NCBI RefSeq assembly: GCF_020554865.1
Contig: NZ_JAJCIC010000024.1
Span: 1 to 64,000, forward strand
From: Lacrimispora sp. 210928-DFI.3.58
GTDB lineage: Bacteria > Bacillota > Clostridia > Lachnospirales > Lachnospiraceae
Reading direction: 5' to 3'
Length of the DNA stretch: 64,000 nucleotides
Below, piece by piece: positions 9,524 to 19,367 of the stretch; the first letter of the stretch is position 1, and the number at the start of each line of letters is the position of its first letter. The position numbers and the translations under genes were made by a program. The notes under the pieces are model-generated. The model was not told the origin of the DNA, searched no databases, and saw only the letters and a list, made by a program, of their open reading frames with translations.

Positions 9524-10407
9524 GCATGAAAATGATGAATGCAGCTTATCTGGTGGATAATGTCGCTCTGCTTTCCTTGCAGGAAAAGCAGGACGGCGTG
9601 GAATTCCATTGTTTTGATATGGACAGCAAGGTGCAGATTGCCGAGGGACACATTGGCTGGGATGTGTTGGATAAACAGCCGTCTTCTACGCTGGAAGAAA
9701 GCGCAAGGGTGGTAGCACTTCAGAAGATTTCCCAGCTTGACGGTCTTGCCGTTGCGCCGGTAGCTCCGGAGATGCTGGAGCAGGTACGCGGCGGCAGAAA
9801 GGTTCTCTGGCAGATGAAAAAGGCTGATCCTGAGCTGGAGAATGCAAAAAATATCCGGTTTATCACCAGCAACTACGAGGATCGGTTCAAAATTCCGGAT
9901 GGCAGTGCAGTGGAGATCGAGTATCCGAACCGGAAGTTCTCAGCTCGCTGCGAATATATGGACGAATATCATTTGCGCCTGGGGTATGATGTTTTGCACA
10001 TCTGTCAGCTGGCAGAAATGCTGGAACGCGGTGGCGGTACATGCCGACCGGAGCCGCTGATTACGGAAGAACGCAGCGCATGGGATTTGGGAAGCAAGGG
10101 CTTTCTCGCCATTCAAACCTGTGAGGACGGTTACGACTATACCTTATATCATAAGGACTTCACTGAAATTGACGGTGGACAGATCGACAACCCAGAAATC
10201 AGCATGAATGCGGCCAGAGACCAGATCCTTTCGGATTATGGGTTCGGTGGCCGCACCATGACGCGGATTGACTATGATGAACTTTGTGATCGTGCAGAGG
10301 AAGCGGAAATCAGCAGACGGGAATCTGTGCTGGGTAAACTCTCGGATTTGTCTTCCAGAACGGATACGCCGGTGAAAGCTGCCAAGGCGAAGGAGGCAGA
10401 GCGATGA
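9520..10407 (+). CDS. DUF4316/YodL-related ICE protein
   Basis: This 295-residue soluble protein has no signal peptide or membrane segment. Its middle contains a DRFKIPDGSAVEIEYPNRKF stretch and LRLGYDVLHICQLAEMLERGG, which I associate with DUF4316-type proteins of Firmicutes ICEs. The C-terminal helix ends in a charged tail. It overlaps topB by four bases upstream and the next gene by four bases downstream, so it belongs to a tightly coupled set. The biochemical function is unknown; proteins of this set may be antirestriction or DNA-processing accessories, which is speculation. Confidence 0.66.
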   Translation: MSMKMMNAAYLVDNVALLSLQEKQDGVEFHCFDMDSKVQIAEGHIGWDVLDKQPSSTLEESARVVALQKISQLDGLAVAPVAPEMLEQVRGGRKVLWQMKKADPELENAKNIRFITSNYEDRFKIPDGSAVEIEYPNRKFSARCEYMDEYHLRLGYDVLHICQLAEMLERGGGTCRPEPLITEERSAWDLGSKGFLAIQTCEDGYDYTLYHKDFTEIDGGQIDNPEISMNAARDQILSDYGFGGRTMTRIDYDELCDRAEEAEISRRESVLGKLSDLSSRTDTPVKAAKAKEAER

Positions 10408-10712
10408 AATACAAGCTTACGAAGGCAGAGCAGGAAACCGTCATCAATTTTGATAATGAACTGGATACCGCCAGCATTTATACCCATGACAGCCGCCTGA
10501 TTAAGAAGCTTCGGGAACTGCGAAAACAGTATCCGGAGCAGTTCATTTTGGAGCACCGGGAGCATGGGTCGGTCACTTATACGATTCCGAAACGCTGTGT
10601 TGGTATCCGACCGCCGTACAGTGAAAAGCGGCGGGAACAGCAGCGACAGGAAGCAAAGGAAAACGGCCTGCCGTTTATGGAGAAGGGAGAAATGAACGAT
10701 GGCAAGAATTGA
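10404..10712 (+). CDS. Conserved-looking ICE protein, 102 residues
   Basis: This is a small basic protein: KYKLTKAEQETVINFDNE at the start, a helix of RLIKKLRELRKQYPEQF, then SVTYTIPKRCVGIRPPYS and a Lys/Arg/Glu-rich tail. It is the kind of small protein that always accompanies the DUF4316 gene in these elements, but I cannot name a family with certainty. The start overlaps the previous stop by four bases, and the end overlaps the next start by 14 bases, which supports real translation in a coupled operon. Function unknown. Confidence 0.62.
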   Translation: MKYKLTKAEQETVINFDNELDTASIYTHDSRLIKKLRELRKQYPEQFILEHREHGSVTYTIPKRCVGIRPPYSEKRREQQRQEAKENGLPFMEKGEMNDGKN

Positions 10713-11292
10713 AAAATGGGATGAAGTGCATGGAAATCAGGCACCGGACGAAAGAATGATGGCATTTCTCGACAGTGCTACCGACCAGTATGCGATTTTG
10801 CAGCTTCGCCGCATCGAGGATACGGTATATGAACGCTTTTCGTCTATGCGCGAACTGGAACGGATGGGGCTGGAACCGGATATTGACCATTATGAAGTGG
10901 TTTATACGGCTCCGCTGCTTCCCTACAAGGATCAGAATACGATGTTGGAGGAACTGTATGCGAAATTCAATGTTTCCCGCCCTGATGATTTTACTGGGCA
11001 TAGTCTTTCTGTGTCTGACATCGTGGCTTTACGGCAGAATGGTGTTGTAAGCTGTCACTATGTGGATTCCATCGGCTTCCAGGAGCTGCCCGGATTTTTG
11101 AAACCGGAGAATTATCTGAAAGCCGCAGAAATGGCAATGGAAGACGATTACGGTATGATTGACGGCGTAATCAATAACGGAAAGAAGGAAGAACCGGCGG
11201 AGAAAGCATCGGTTCTGGATCAGCTGAAGGAAAAGCAGGAGGCGGTGCCGCCTGCGCCGCCTCGTAGGTGCTGCGAAGAAAAGGAGTTATAA
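10699..11292 (+). CDS. YodL/DUF4316-like ICE protein
   Basis: The 197-residue protein has YAILQLRRIEDTVYERF near the start. A later segment reads SVSDIVALRQNGVVSCHYVD followed by SIGFQELPGF, which I recognise as the YodL-type motif found in DUF4316/YodL ICE proteins. The C-terminus is a charged Glu/Lys linker. The ribosome site GAAGGGAG precedes the ATG at 10699, inside the end of the upstream gene. The function is not established; in other elements these proteins lie in the DNA-processing block between topoisomerase III and the large methylase-helicase, as here. Confidence 0.7.
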   Translation: MARIEKWDEVHGNQAPDERMMAFLDSATDQYAILQLRRIEDTVYERFSSMRELERMGLEPDIDHYEVVYTAPLLPYKDQNTMLEELYAKFNVSRPDDFTGHSLSVSDIVALRQNGVVSCHYVDSIGFQELPGFLKPENYLKAAEMAMEDDYGMIDGVINNGKKEEPAEKASVLDQLKEKQEAVPPAPPRRCCEEKEL

Positions 11293-11499
11293 ATGCGTTT
11301 TACGGATGACGAATGGATGCTCATGATGCTTTACAGTCCTGGCACACGGACAGGGCTGATTGCAGAGCTTCAGATGATGCAGAAAAGTCTGACCGGCAGA
11401 GATAGAAACCTGCGCAGGTGGACGGCCTCGCTGCTTGCGAAACTGGCAGAGATGACGGATGCAGAATATGAGGCACTGGATTTGTATCCAGACGAATAA
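11293..11499 (+). CDS. TTRAP-like transposon-transfer assisting protein
   Basis: This 68-residue protein reads FTDDEWMLMMLYSPGTRTGLI then LTGRDRNLRRWTASLLAKL and LAEMTDAEYEALDLYP. This fits the TTRAP family (transposon-transfer assisting protein) of ICE-encoded small proteins. It starts immediately after the stop of the YodL-like gene behind AAAGGAG, and 20 bases before the large methylase-helicase gene. The name implies a role in transfer, but the mechanism is not known. Confidence 0.72.
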   Translation: MRFTDDEWMLMMLYSPGTRTGLIAELQMMQKSLTGRDRNLRRWTASLLAKLAEMTDAEYEALDLYPDE

Positions 11500-11519
11500 A
11501 GGAGAGGAGGAAAAAATAG

Positions 11520-14500
11520 ATGATGACGAAAACGGCTTATTATATGCAGATGGCGCAGGAAGCTGCGGCACAGATCACTGGCAGCAAAGAGCAGTGGACA
11601 GCGTTTCTGACCACATCCGCACGGCTTTATAAGTATCCTTTTGCGGAGCAGCTGATGATCTATAAGCAGAGACCAGAAGCGACGGCCTGTGCAGAGTACG
11701 ATCTCTGGAATGATCGGATGAACCGCTATGTGAAGCGTGGCTCCAAGGGCATTGCTCTTTTGGACATGCGCGGCGAGCAGCCGAAACTGCGGTATGTATT
11801 TGATGTGGCAGATACCGGAGAACGGAAGAATTCCCGACCGGTACAGCTCTGGAAAATGAATGCGGAGCATGAGCAGCCAATCATTCGCGCACTGGATACA
11901 GCATTTGATGTTTCTGCCGGTGCTGGGTCTCTGGAAAATCATATCATGGAAGCGGCAGAACGCCTTGCAAGGGATTACTGGGAGGAAAACCGCAGGCAGA
12001 TCAGTGACATCGTTGCAGATTCCTATCTGGAAGGATATGATGAACTCAACATCGGAGCTTCCTTTAAGAGAGCTGCCGCTGTCAGCATCGCATATTCCGT
12101 CTTTACCCGGACGGTGGGCAATGCAGATGACTATTTTGAGCACGAGGATTTTCTGGACATCTTTGATTTTAATACGCAGGCTGCCGCCAATGTGCTGGGA
12201 ACTGCGGTCAGCGAAATGTCCAGCCAGATCTTCCGGGAAATTGAACGCACGATCCGAACCTATGAAAGAGATAAGCAGGCAGAAAGGAGCCAAAACTATG
12301 ATGGAGCTGAATTACACGAAGAACGGCGATTACCTGATTCCGGACATCCAGTTGTCGGTGCAGGAACAGAAGCCCCTGGGCAAGTACGGGAGGATGCGCA
12401 GAGCGTTTCTGCAGGAGAACAACACGCTGCTGTACAATCACCTGATCCTGACCGAGAAGCTGTACCCGCACCTGTGGGAGATTCAGGAGACCGCGACCGC
12501 ACGGATGGAGCAGATGATGGCGGATCTTCTGAAAGCGAATCCGGCACCGGACAAGAAATCAAACCAGATGGCCTGGGTGCAGCACATGAACATGCTGAAA
12601 GCGCAGGCAGAGGAAGTCATTCTGACGGAACTTATCAACAGTTAAACTTCATGAGTCTGTTTCAGTCCGAAGCAGAGCAGATTCAGAAAATTGATGCGGC
12701 GGCAGAAAATGCAGCCAAAGAAGCGGAGAGTGAAAAGCCCTCCGCTTTTGTCATTTCTGAGGATGAAATCGACCGGATGCTGCGGACAGGCTCCAATTTT
12801 GAAGGCGGAAAGATCCGTATTTATGCGCTGTATCAGCAGCAAGGGGACGCAAAAGAACGAGCTGCATTCTTGAAAGCGGAATACGGTCTCGGTGGCCACA
12901 GCTATACCTTTATGGATGGCAGTCGCGGTTTTGCCGATTATAACGGAAGAGGTATTCTGCTTCGCAATTATGACCATGACCGGGAAGTGCGACTCACATG
13001 GTCGGCGGTGGATAAGCGGTTAGACCGGCTTGTGGAAAATGATCAGTACCTGACCGCGCTGGAAATGGAAGAGTATCGGAAGCTGGAGCAGGAATACGGC
13101 GCGCCGCTTCCTATGCCGACTGCCGCCCATGTGTTTCCGCCAACGCCACCGGAACGCTACGATACCGGAAATGAGCATGTGGACAACATGCTGAATACGG
13201 CTGCGGATGTATATGCCCGGAGTGAACTGGCGGCACCACAGCGGTTTACCGTGATGGAGACAGACGATGGTTATGCGGTCTGGGATGATATTCAGGACGG
13301 CATTCATGTGGAGCCGGATGGCGTCAGCGAAGAGTTTACCAGCGAATGGGAGGCAGAGACCTACCGCCAGCAGTTGATTGAAAAAGTTCAGGAACGGGAA
13401 GCAAAAGACTGGCTCTATGTTGAACAGAGCAAGCAGAATTTGCAGCAGGACATTCCATTCCCAGATGTGAAATCCGAAGAAGTACAGGAATCGGCTCACG
13501 CAGAGACAGATCCTCTGGTACTGGAAATGCAGGAACACGCCAGCGAACTTTCCAGAGAGTCTGGCTATGCACCGGATGAACGGTTTGTGGTCACAATGAC
13601 CGGCGAGAACTTCCCGGATTCTAAGGATGCGTTTGCCATCTGGGATTATGTCAAAGAAGAGTATTACGGATATTCAGACGGAAAAGTGCAGACATTTGCC
13701 GATTATGTGAGTGCATCAGAGGCGTTGCAGGAGATTCGCGGCAGGAACATGGAGGCTGAAAAAGAGCCTGCAACTGTGCAGCCAGAACCCGCAGCTCCGG
13801 TGCAGCCGGATTATCGCGTTGGCGATACGCTGTATCTGGACGGAAAGGCATTTACGATTGAAAAAGTCGGGCTTTTCGATGTGGAACTTCGGGACCCGGA
13901 TTCCGTGTATCCGATCTTCCGCTCGGAAAGCAAGGAAAATCTGGCAAGAATTTTGGGGCATGAGGAAAATGTTCACCTGCACAATCTGGTGGTTGATCTG
14001 AATTCTGGAAAAGAAGAAGCGTTCCGGGCAGGGCATGAAGCAAAACATGCGGAGAACTACCGCATCAACAGCTTTCACCTCGGCGAAGGCAGTCCTAAGC
14101 AGAAATTCCGTGCCAACATGGATGCCATCTACACGCTGAAAGCCTTAGAAAATCAGCATAGGGATGCGACACCGGAGGAACAGGAAACGCTGGCCAATTA
14201 TGTCGGCTGGGGTGGGCTGGCAGATGCCTTTGACGCAGAGAAAACTGCCTGGACAGGCGAATATAAGGAGCTGAAAGCAGCTCTTACGGAAGAAGAATAT
14301 GCCGCAGCCAGGGCTTCGACTCTGAATGCGCATTACACCAGCCCTACCGTGATCCGTGCAATTTATGAGGCATTGGACGGTATGGGATTTGAGAAAGGCA
14401 ATATTCTGGAACCGTCGATGGGTGTCGGCAACTTCTTCGGTATGCTGCCGGATTCCATGCTGGGGAGCAGGCTCTATGGTGTGGAACTGGATTCCATCAC

Positions 14501-17500
14501 CGGGCGTATTGCGCAAAAGCTGTATCCGCAGGCAGAAATCAAGGTGGCAGGCTTTGAGACCACCGACCGGCGTGATTTTTATGATCTGGCCGTGGGCAAT
14601 GTGCCTTTTGGCAACTACCGTGTCAGCGATAAGCCATATGATAAACTCGGATTTTCTATCCACAACTATTTCTTTGCCAAGGCACTGGATCAGGTTCGGC
14701 CCGGTGGTATCGTGGCCTTTGTTACCAGCCGCTATACGATGGATTCCAAAAATCCGGACGCACGAAAGTATCTGGCGCAGCGGGCAGAATTGCTGGGAGC
14801 TATACGACTTCCCAACACCACATTCCGTGCCAATGCCGGTACGGATGTGGTGTCGGATATCATTTTCCTGCAAAAGAGAGACCATCCCATTGATATCGAA
14901 CCGGATTGGGTGCATCTGGGGCTGACATCGGAGGGTATTACCCTCAACGGCTACTTTGTTGACCACCCGGAAATGGTGCTGGGTGAGATTACAACGGAAA
15001 GTACCCAGTACGGCAAGGAAGAATGTACGGTCATTCCGATTCCAGGTGCGGATCTGGGAGACCAGCTGCATGAGGCGGTGCAGCACATCGGCGGTCATTA
15101 TGAAGCACAGGAGCTGGCACCGGAGGAGGAGTTGTCCTTGCAGGGCAAAACTATTCCGGCAGACCCCAATGTCAAGAACTTCTCCTATGCCGTAGTGGAT
15201 GGGGATGTCTACTTCCGTGAGAACAGCATCATGCGGAAGGCTGACCTTTCTGCGACAGCCACCGGCAGGATCAAAGGCATGGTGGAGCTTCGCACCATTG
15301 TGCAGGAACTGATCGACTATCAGTTGAACGATTACCCGGAGGAAGCGATTGCCCAGAAACAGCGGGAACTGAATGTAGCCTATGACCGATTCGCCGATCA
15401 GTATGGGCTTATCAACTCCCGTGCAAATGCGCAGGCTTTTTCAGAAGATTCGTCTTATTATCTGCTCTGCTCTCTGGAAAATGTAGATGAAAACGGCAGG
15501 CTGGAATCCAAGGCGGATATGTTCACCAAACGGACGATTCGACCGGAACGGGCTGTTACCAGCGTAGATACTCCGGCAGAGGCTCTGGCAATCTCCATCG
15601 GAGAGCGCGGCAAAGTGGATTTGCCCTATATGTCGGAGCTTTTAGGTACACCGGGAGAATTTGAAAAAATCCAGCAGGAACTGCATGGTGTCATTTTCAA
15701 AGATCCGATGACGCAGGGCGGCGAGGAAACCGGCTGGGTGACGGCTGATGAATATCTGTCCGGCAATGTCCGGGAAAAACTCCGCGTGGCAGAACTGGCT
15801 GCGGCTTCTGACCCTGCCTTTGCGGTAAACACGGAATATTTGAAGAAAGCACAGCCGAAAGACCTGGATGCGTCGGAGATTGATGTGCGCCTTGGTGCCA
15901 CATGGGTCAATCGGGATTATATCCAGCAGTTTATGGAAGAAACCTTTGAACCGCCGTTCTATCTGCGCAGAAATATTGAAGTGAAATTCTCTCCCATGAC
16001 GGCAGAATGGCAGATCACCGGTAAGAGTACACCGAGCCGGAATGATGTTCATGCCTATATGACCTACGGCACCAGCCGTGCCAATGCCTATCGAATTCTG
16101 GAGGATACGCTGAATCTGCGGGATATTCGTATTTACGATACCGTGGAGGATGCAGACGGCAAGCAGAAACGGGTTCTGAATAAAAAGGAGACCACCCTCG
16201 CCCAGCAGAAACAGCAGGCCATTAAGGATGCGTTCCAGAACTGGGTGTGGAAAGACCCTTATCGCCGTGCGGACCTGGTGGAAAAGTATAACGAGCTGTT
16301 CAACAGTACCCGTCCTCGTGAGTACGATGGCTCCCACATCCGCTTTGGCGGCATGAATCCGGAAATCCGGCTGCGGGAACACCAGCAGAATGCCATTGCT
16401 CATGTGCTGTACGGTGGCAATACACTGCTGGCCCACGAAGTGGGTGCCGGTAAGACCTTCGAGATGGCCGCTTCTGCTATGGAGGCAAAACGGCTGGGAC
16501 TGTGCCAGAAATCCATGTTTGTCGTTCCGAATCATTTGACCCTTCAGTGGGCAAACGAGTTTCTGCGCCTGTATCCGAGTGCAAAACTGCTGGTGGCAAG
16601 CAAAAAGGACTTTGAAACGGCCCGCAGAAAGAAGTTCTGCGCACGAATTGCTACTGGTGATTACGATGCAGTCATCATCGGGCATTCCCAGTTTGAGAAA
16701 ATTCCGGTGTCCGCAGAACGGCAGGAGCGGATTTTGACTGCCCAGATTGATGAAATCGAAAACGCCATTGCTGAGATGAAATCCCAGAATGGCGAACGTT
16801 TCTCCATCAAACAGATGGAAAAGACCCGGAAAGGATTGGAGGCGAGATTGGAGAAACTTCGGGCAACCGACCGAAAAGACGATGTGATTACCTTTGAGCA
16901 GCTGGGCGTAGACCGACTGTTTGTAGACGAAGCACATGCCTTTAAGAATCTGTTCCTCTACACAAAAATGCGCAATGTTGCAGGCTTGTCCACATCGGAA
17001 GCGCAGAAATCTTCGGATATGTTTATGAAGTGCCAATATATGGACGAGTTGACAGGCGGGCGCGGCATCATTTTTGCGACCGGCACCCCGGTTAGCAACA
17101 GCATGACGGAGCTTTACACCATGATGCGGTATCTCCAGTACGGCACGTTGCAGCAGAAAGGGCTGACCCATTTCGACAGCTGGGCTTCTACCTTTGGTGA
17201 GACCACCACAGCCATTGAGCTGGCACCGGAAGGAACCGGATACCGGGCAAGAACAAGATTTGCGAAATTCTTCAACCTGCCGGAGCTGATGAACATGTTC
17301 AAGGAAGTGGCCGATATCAAGACTTCCGATCAGCTGCATCTGCCAGTGCCGGAGGCAAAGCTTGAAACCGTGGTGGTGCAGCCTTCGGAGCATCAGCAGG
17401 CGATGGTGGCAGAGCTTTCGGAACGGGCGGTGGCTGTGCATTCCGGTGTGGTAGACCCATCGGTCGATAACATGCTGAAAATCACATCGGATGGCAGAAA

Positions 17501-18884
17501 GTTGGGGCTGGATCAGCGGCTGATGAATCCACTCCTGCCGGATGACCCCAACAGCAAGCTCAACGCCTGTGTGCGGAATGTGTTTCGTATTTATGAAGAA
17601 GGAAAGTCGGACAAGCTGACCCAGCTGCTGTTCTGCGACCTCAGCACACCGAAAAACGATGGAACCTTTAATGTCTATGAGGATATCCGCGCCAAACTTA
17701 TTCAATCCGGTGTACCGGAGGAAGAAATCGCATTTATCCATGATGCTGATACCGAGGCAAAAAAGAAAGATTTGTTTGCCAAAGTCCGTACTGGGCAGGT
17801 GCGGGTGTTGTTAGGTTCGACACAGAAAATGGGCGCAGGCACGAACGTGCAGGACAGGTTGGTGGCCGTGCATCATCTGGATGTGGGCTGGCGGCCTGCG
17901 GACATGACCCAGCGAAATGGTCGTATCATCCGTCAGGGAAACCGCAACAAGGAAGTACAGGTTTATCAGTATGTGACGGAAGGAACTTTTGACGCTTACC
18001 TCTATCAGACACTGGAGAATAAGCAGAAGTTCATCAGCCAGATCATGACCAGCAAATCTCCGGTTCGCTCCTGTGATGATGTGGATGAGCAGGCACTTTC
18101 CTATGCGGAGATCAAGGCACTTTGTGCAGGAGACCCGCAGATCAAGGAAAAAATGGACTTGGATGTAGATGTTGCAAGGCTGAAGGTGCTGAAAGCTGAC
18201 CATCAGAGCCAGCAGTACCGATTGGAGGATAAGCTGATGAAATATTTCCCTGCGGAGATTGAGAAAACGCAGGGATTCATCAAGGGCTTTCAGTCGGATA
18301 TCCGGACGGTGGCGGCACATCCGCTGCCGGAAGAAGGGTTCTGCGGCATGGAGGTAAATGACACACGCTTTACTGAAAAAGCAGAGGCCGGTGAAGCAAT
18401 CCTCGCGGTCTGTAAAGCCAATCAGAGTTTGGAGCCGGTGACGCTTGGCAGCTATCGCGGTTTCAAGATGGAGTTGTCATTTGATAGCTTCCAGAAAGAG
18501 TATCAGGTGCTGCTGAAAGGAGAGATGACCCACCGGGTGCCCATCGGCACCAGTGCTGCGGGCAATATCCAGCGTCTGGATAATGCTCTTGCCGGGATTC
18601 CTGCAAGGCTGGAGAAGGCGGAACAGCAGCTGGACAATCTTAGGAGCCAGCAGGAAGCTGCGCAGGCCGAGCTTGGAAAGCCGTTCCCCCAGGAGGCTGA
18701 ACTGGCAGAAAAGAGTGCAAGACTGGCAGAACTGGACGCACTGCTGAATATGGATGACCGTGGAAATGATGATCCTGACCGTGAAAATACAACGGAAAAG
18801 CCGTCTGTCCTGGCAGAGTTGCGTGACCGTGCCGGTCGCATTCCGCCGATGACACATCGAGATGATGAGGAGGTGGCACTATGA
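11520..18884 (+). CDS. Giant N6-adenine methylase / SNF2-type helicase of the element
   Basis: The 2,454-residue protein has several parts. The N-terminal 250 residues are ArdC/LtrC-like. A low-complexity Gly/Ala/Asp/Glu-rich linker follows (about 260-376), then a long middle. The methylase core begins with NYVGWGGLADAF (residue 893) and carries NVPFGNY (residue 1027) in place of NPPF/Y. The helicase has Walker A HEVGAGKTF (from 1639) and DEAH (1803). A helicase C-terminal half ends in MTQRNGRIIRQGN. Such proteins are standard in large Firmicutes ICEs and are thought to protect or process transferred DNA. The linker overlaps tnpV in another frame. The 3' end overlaps mobC by four bases. Overall assignment is firm, exact role inferred. 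Confidence 0.88.
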   Translation: MMTKTAYYMQMAQEAAAQITGSKEQWTAFLTTSARLYKYPFAEQLMIYKQRPEATACAEYDLWNDRMNRYVKRGSKGIALLDMRGEQPKLRYVFDVADTGERKNSRPVQLWKMNAEHEQPIIRALDTAFDVSAGAGSLENHIMEAAERLARDYWEENRRQISDIVADSYLEGYDELNIGASFKRAAAVSIAYSVFTRTVGNADDYFEHEDFLDIFDFNTQAAANVLGTAVSEMSSQIFREIERTIRTYERDKQAERSQNYDGAELHEERRLPDSGHPVVGAGTEAPGQVREDAQSVSAGEQHAAVQSPDPDREAVPAPVGDSGDRDRTDGADDGGSSESESGTGQEIKPDGLGAAHEHAESAGRGSHSDGTYQQLNFMSLFQSEAEQIQKIDAAAENAAKEAESEKPSAFVISEDEIDRMLRTGSNFEGGKIRIYALYQQQGDAKERAAFLKAEYGLGGHSYTFMDGSRGFADYNGRGILLRNYDHDREVRLTWSAVDKRLDRLVENDQYLTALEMEEYRKLEQEYGAPLPMPTAAHVFPPTPPERYDTGNEHVDNMLNTAADVYARSELAAPQRFTVMETDDGYAVWDDIQDGIHVEPDGVSEEFTSEWEAETYRQQLIEKVQEREAKDWLYVEQSKQNLQQDIPFPDVKSEEVQESAHAETDPLVLEMQEHASELSRESGYAPDERFVVTMTGENFPDSKDAFAIWDYVKEEYYGYSDGKVQTFADYVSASEALQEIRGRNMEAEKEPATVQPEPAAPVQPDYRVGDTLYLDGKAFTIEKVGLFDVELRDPDSVYPIFRSESKENLARILGHEENVHLHNLVVDLNSGKEEAFRAGHEAKHAENYRINSFHLGEGSPKQKFRANMDAIYTLKALENQHRDATPEEQETLANYVGWGGLADAFDAEKTAWTGEYKELKAALTEEEYAAARASTLNAHYTSPTVIRAIYEALDGMGFEKGNILEPSMGVGNFFGMLPDSMLGSRLYGVELDSITGRIAQKLYPQAEIKVAGFETTDRRDFYDLAVGNVPFGNYRVSDKPYDKLGFSIHNYFFAKALDQVRPGGIVAFVTSRYTMDSKNPDARKYLAQRAELLGAIRLPNTTFRANAGTDVVSDIIFLQKRDHPIDIEPDWVHLGLTSEGITLNGYFVDHPEMVLGEITTESTQYGKEECTVIPIPGADLGDQLHEAVQHIGGHYEAQELAPEEELSLQGKTIPADPNVKNFSYAVVDGDVYFRENSIMRKADLSATATGRIKGMVELRTIVQELIDYQLNDYPEEAIAQKQRELNVAYDRFADQYGLINSRANAQAFSEDSSYYLLCSLENVDENGRLESKADMFTKRTIRPERAVTSVDTPAEALAISIGERGKVDLPYMSELLGTPGEFEKIQQELHGVIFKDPMTQGGEETGWVTADEYLSGNVREKLRVAELAAASDPAFAVNTEYLKKAQPKDLDASEIDVRLGATWVNRDYIQQFMEETFEPPFYLRRNIEVKFSPMTAEWQITGKSTPSRNDVHAYMTYGTSRANAYRILEDTLNLRDIRIYDTVEDADGKQKRVLNKKETTLAQQKQQAIKDAFQNWVWKDPYRRADLVEKYNELFNSTRPREYDGSHIRFGGMNPEIRLREHQQNAIAHVLYGGNTLLAHEVGAGKTFEMAASAMEAKRLGLCQKSMFVVPNHLTLQWANEFLRLYPSAKLLVASKKDFETARRKKFCARIATGDYDAVIIGHSQFEKIPVSAERQERILTAQIDEIENAIAEMKSQNGERFSIKQMEKTRKGLEARLEKLRATDRKDDVITFEQLGVDRLFVDEAHAFKNLFLYTKMRNVAGLSTSEAQKSSDMFMKCQYMDELTGGRGIIFATGTPVSNSMTELYTMMRYLQYGTLQQKGLTHFDSWASTFGETTTAIELAPEGTGYRARTRFAKFFNLPELMNMFKEVADIKTSDQLHLPVPEAKLETVVVQPSEHQQAMVAELSERAVAVHSGVVDPSVDNMLKITSDGRKLGLDQRLMNPLLPDDPNSKLNACVRNVFRIYEEGKSDKLTQLLFCDLSTPKNDGTFNVYEDIRAKLIQSGVPEEEIAFIHDADTEAKKKDLFAKVRTGQVRVLLGSTQKMGAGTNVQDRLVAVHHLDVGWRPADMTQRNGRIIRQGNRNKEVQVYQYVTEGTFDAYLYQTLENKQKFISQIMTSKSPVRSCDDVDEQALSYAEIKALCAGDPQIKEKMDLDVDVARLKVLKADHQSQQYRLEDKLMKYFPAEIEKTQGFIKGFQSDIRTVAAHPLPEEGFCGMEVNDTRFTEKAEAGEAILAVCKANQSLEPVTLGSYRGFKMELSFDSFQKEYQVLLKGEMTHRVPIGTSAAGNIQRLDNALAGIPARLEKAEQQLDNLRSQQEAAQAELGKPFPQEAELAEKSARLAELDALLNMDDRGNDDPDRENTTEKPSVLAELRDRAGRIPPMTHRDDEEVAL
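12298..12645 (+). CDS. tnpV: TnpV-type transposon-encoded protein, nested in another frame
   Basis: A 115-residue frame lies inside the methylase-helicase gene but is shifted relative to it. It reads MMELNYTKNGDYLIPDI, then LGKYGRMRRAFLQENN, HLWEIQETATARMEQMM and ends VILTELINS. This is the recognisable TnpV family of ICE/transposon proteins. A strong ribosome site (AAAGGAG) lies seven bases before the ATG pair at 12298/12301. The host frame over the same bases is low-complexity, whereas this frame looks like a compact folded protein, so constraint probably acts mainly here. Function is not established; TnpV genes lie near DNA-processing genes in other elements. Dual coding is the notable feature. 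Confidence 0.8.
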   Translation: MMELNYTKNGDYLIPDIQLSVQEQKPLGKYGRMRRAFLQENNTLLYNHLILTEKLYPHLWEIQETATARMEQMMADLLKANPAPDKKSNQMAWVQHMNMLKAQAEEVILTELINS

Positions 18885-19213
18885 GTGTTCGGGAACACTG
18901 GATCAATGTCCGGGTAAACCCGGAAGAGCTGGCGAGGATTCGTGAAAAGCAGAAAGAATTGGGGATTCGGAATACCGGTGCCTATATGAGAAAAATGGCG
19001 ATGGACGGGTACTGCGTAAATCTTGATTTGTCGGATGTGGCGCAGGTATCCACACTTCTTCGCCGATGCAGCAACAACCTGAACCAGTACGCAAAACGCG
19101 CCAATGAATCTGGAAGCATCTATGCGGAGGATATCCGGGATTTGCAGAAGCGACTGGATGAACTCTGGGAGATGCAAAAGCTGATCTTAAAGAGGCTTTC
19201 TGGTATTCGATGA
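18881..19213 (+). CDS. mobC: MobC-like relaxosome accessory protein
   Basis: The 110-residue protein starts with a ribbon-like segment (REHWINVRVNPEEL). It has RNTGAYMRKMAMDGYCV and the MobC signature region SNNLNQYAKRANESG, followed by a C-terminal coiled helix. MobC proteins bind near oriT and help the relaxase to nick. The start overlaps the stop of the methylase-helicase gene by four bases. The relaxase gene follows about 800 bases downstream, with two small genes between, matching mobilization modules of related ICEs. Confidence 0.85.
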   Translation: MSVREHWINVRVNPEELARIREKQKELGIRNTGAYMRKMAMDGYCVNLDLSDVAQVSTLLRRCSNNLNQYAKRANESGSIYAEDIRDLQKRLDELWEMQKLILKRLSGIR

Positions 19214-19367
19214 CGGCGCAAACGTGCGGAATTTCTATTGCACATGGCACAGATGAAACAGTCTGTGTCATTACATATTTTTTGCAGGTCTTCCTGTTGA
19301 CATCGTGGTGTTTGACAAGCGGGTACGATAAAATGAAGATGAAAAGAAAAACGAAGGGGTGAAATCC

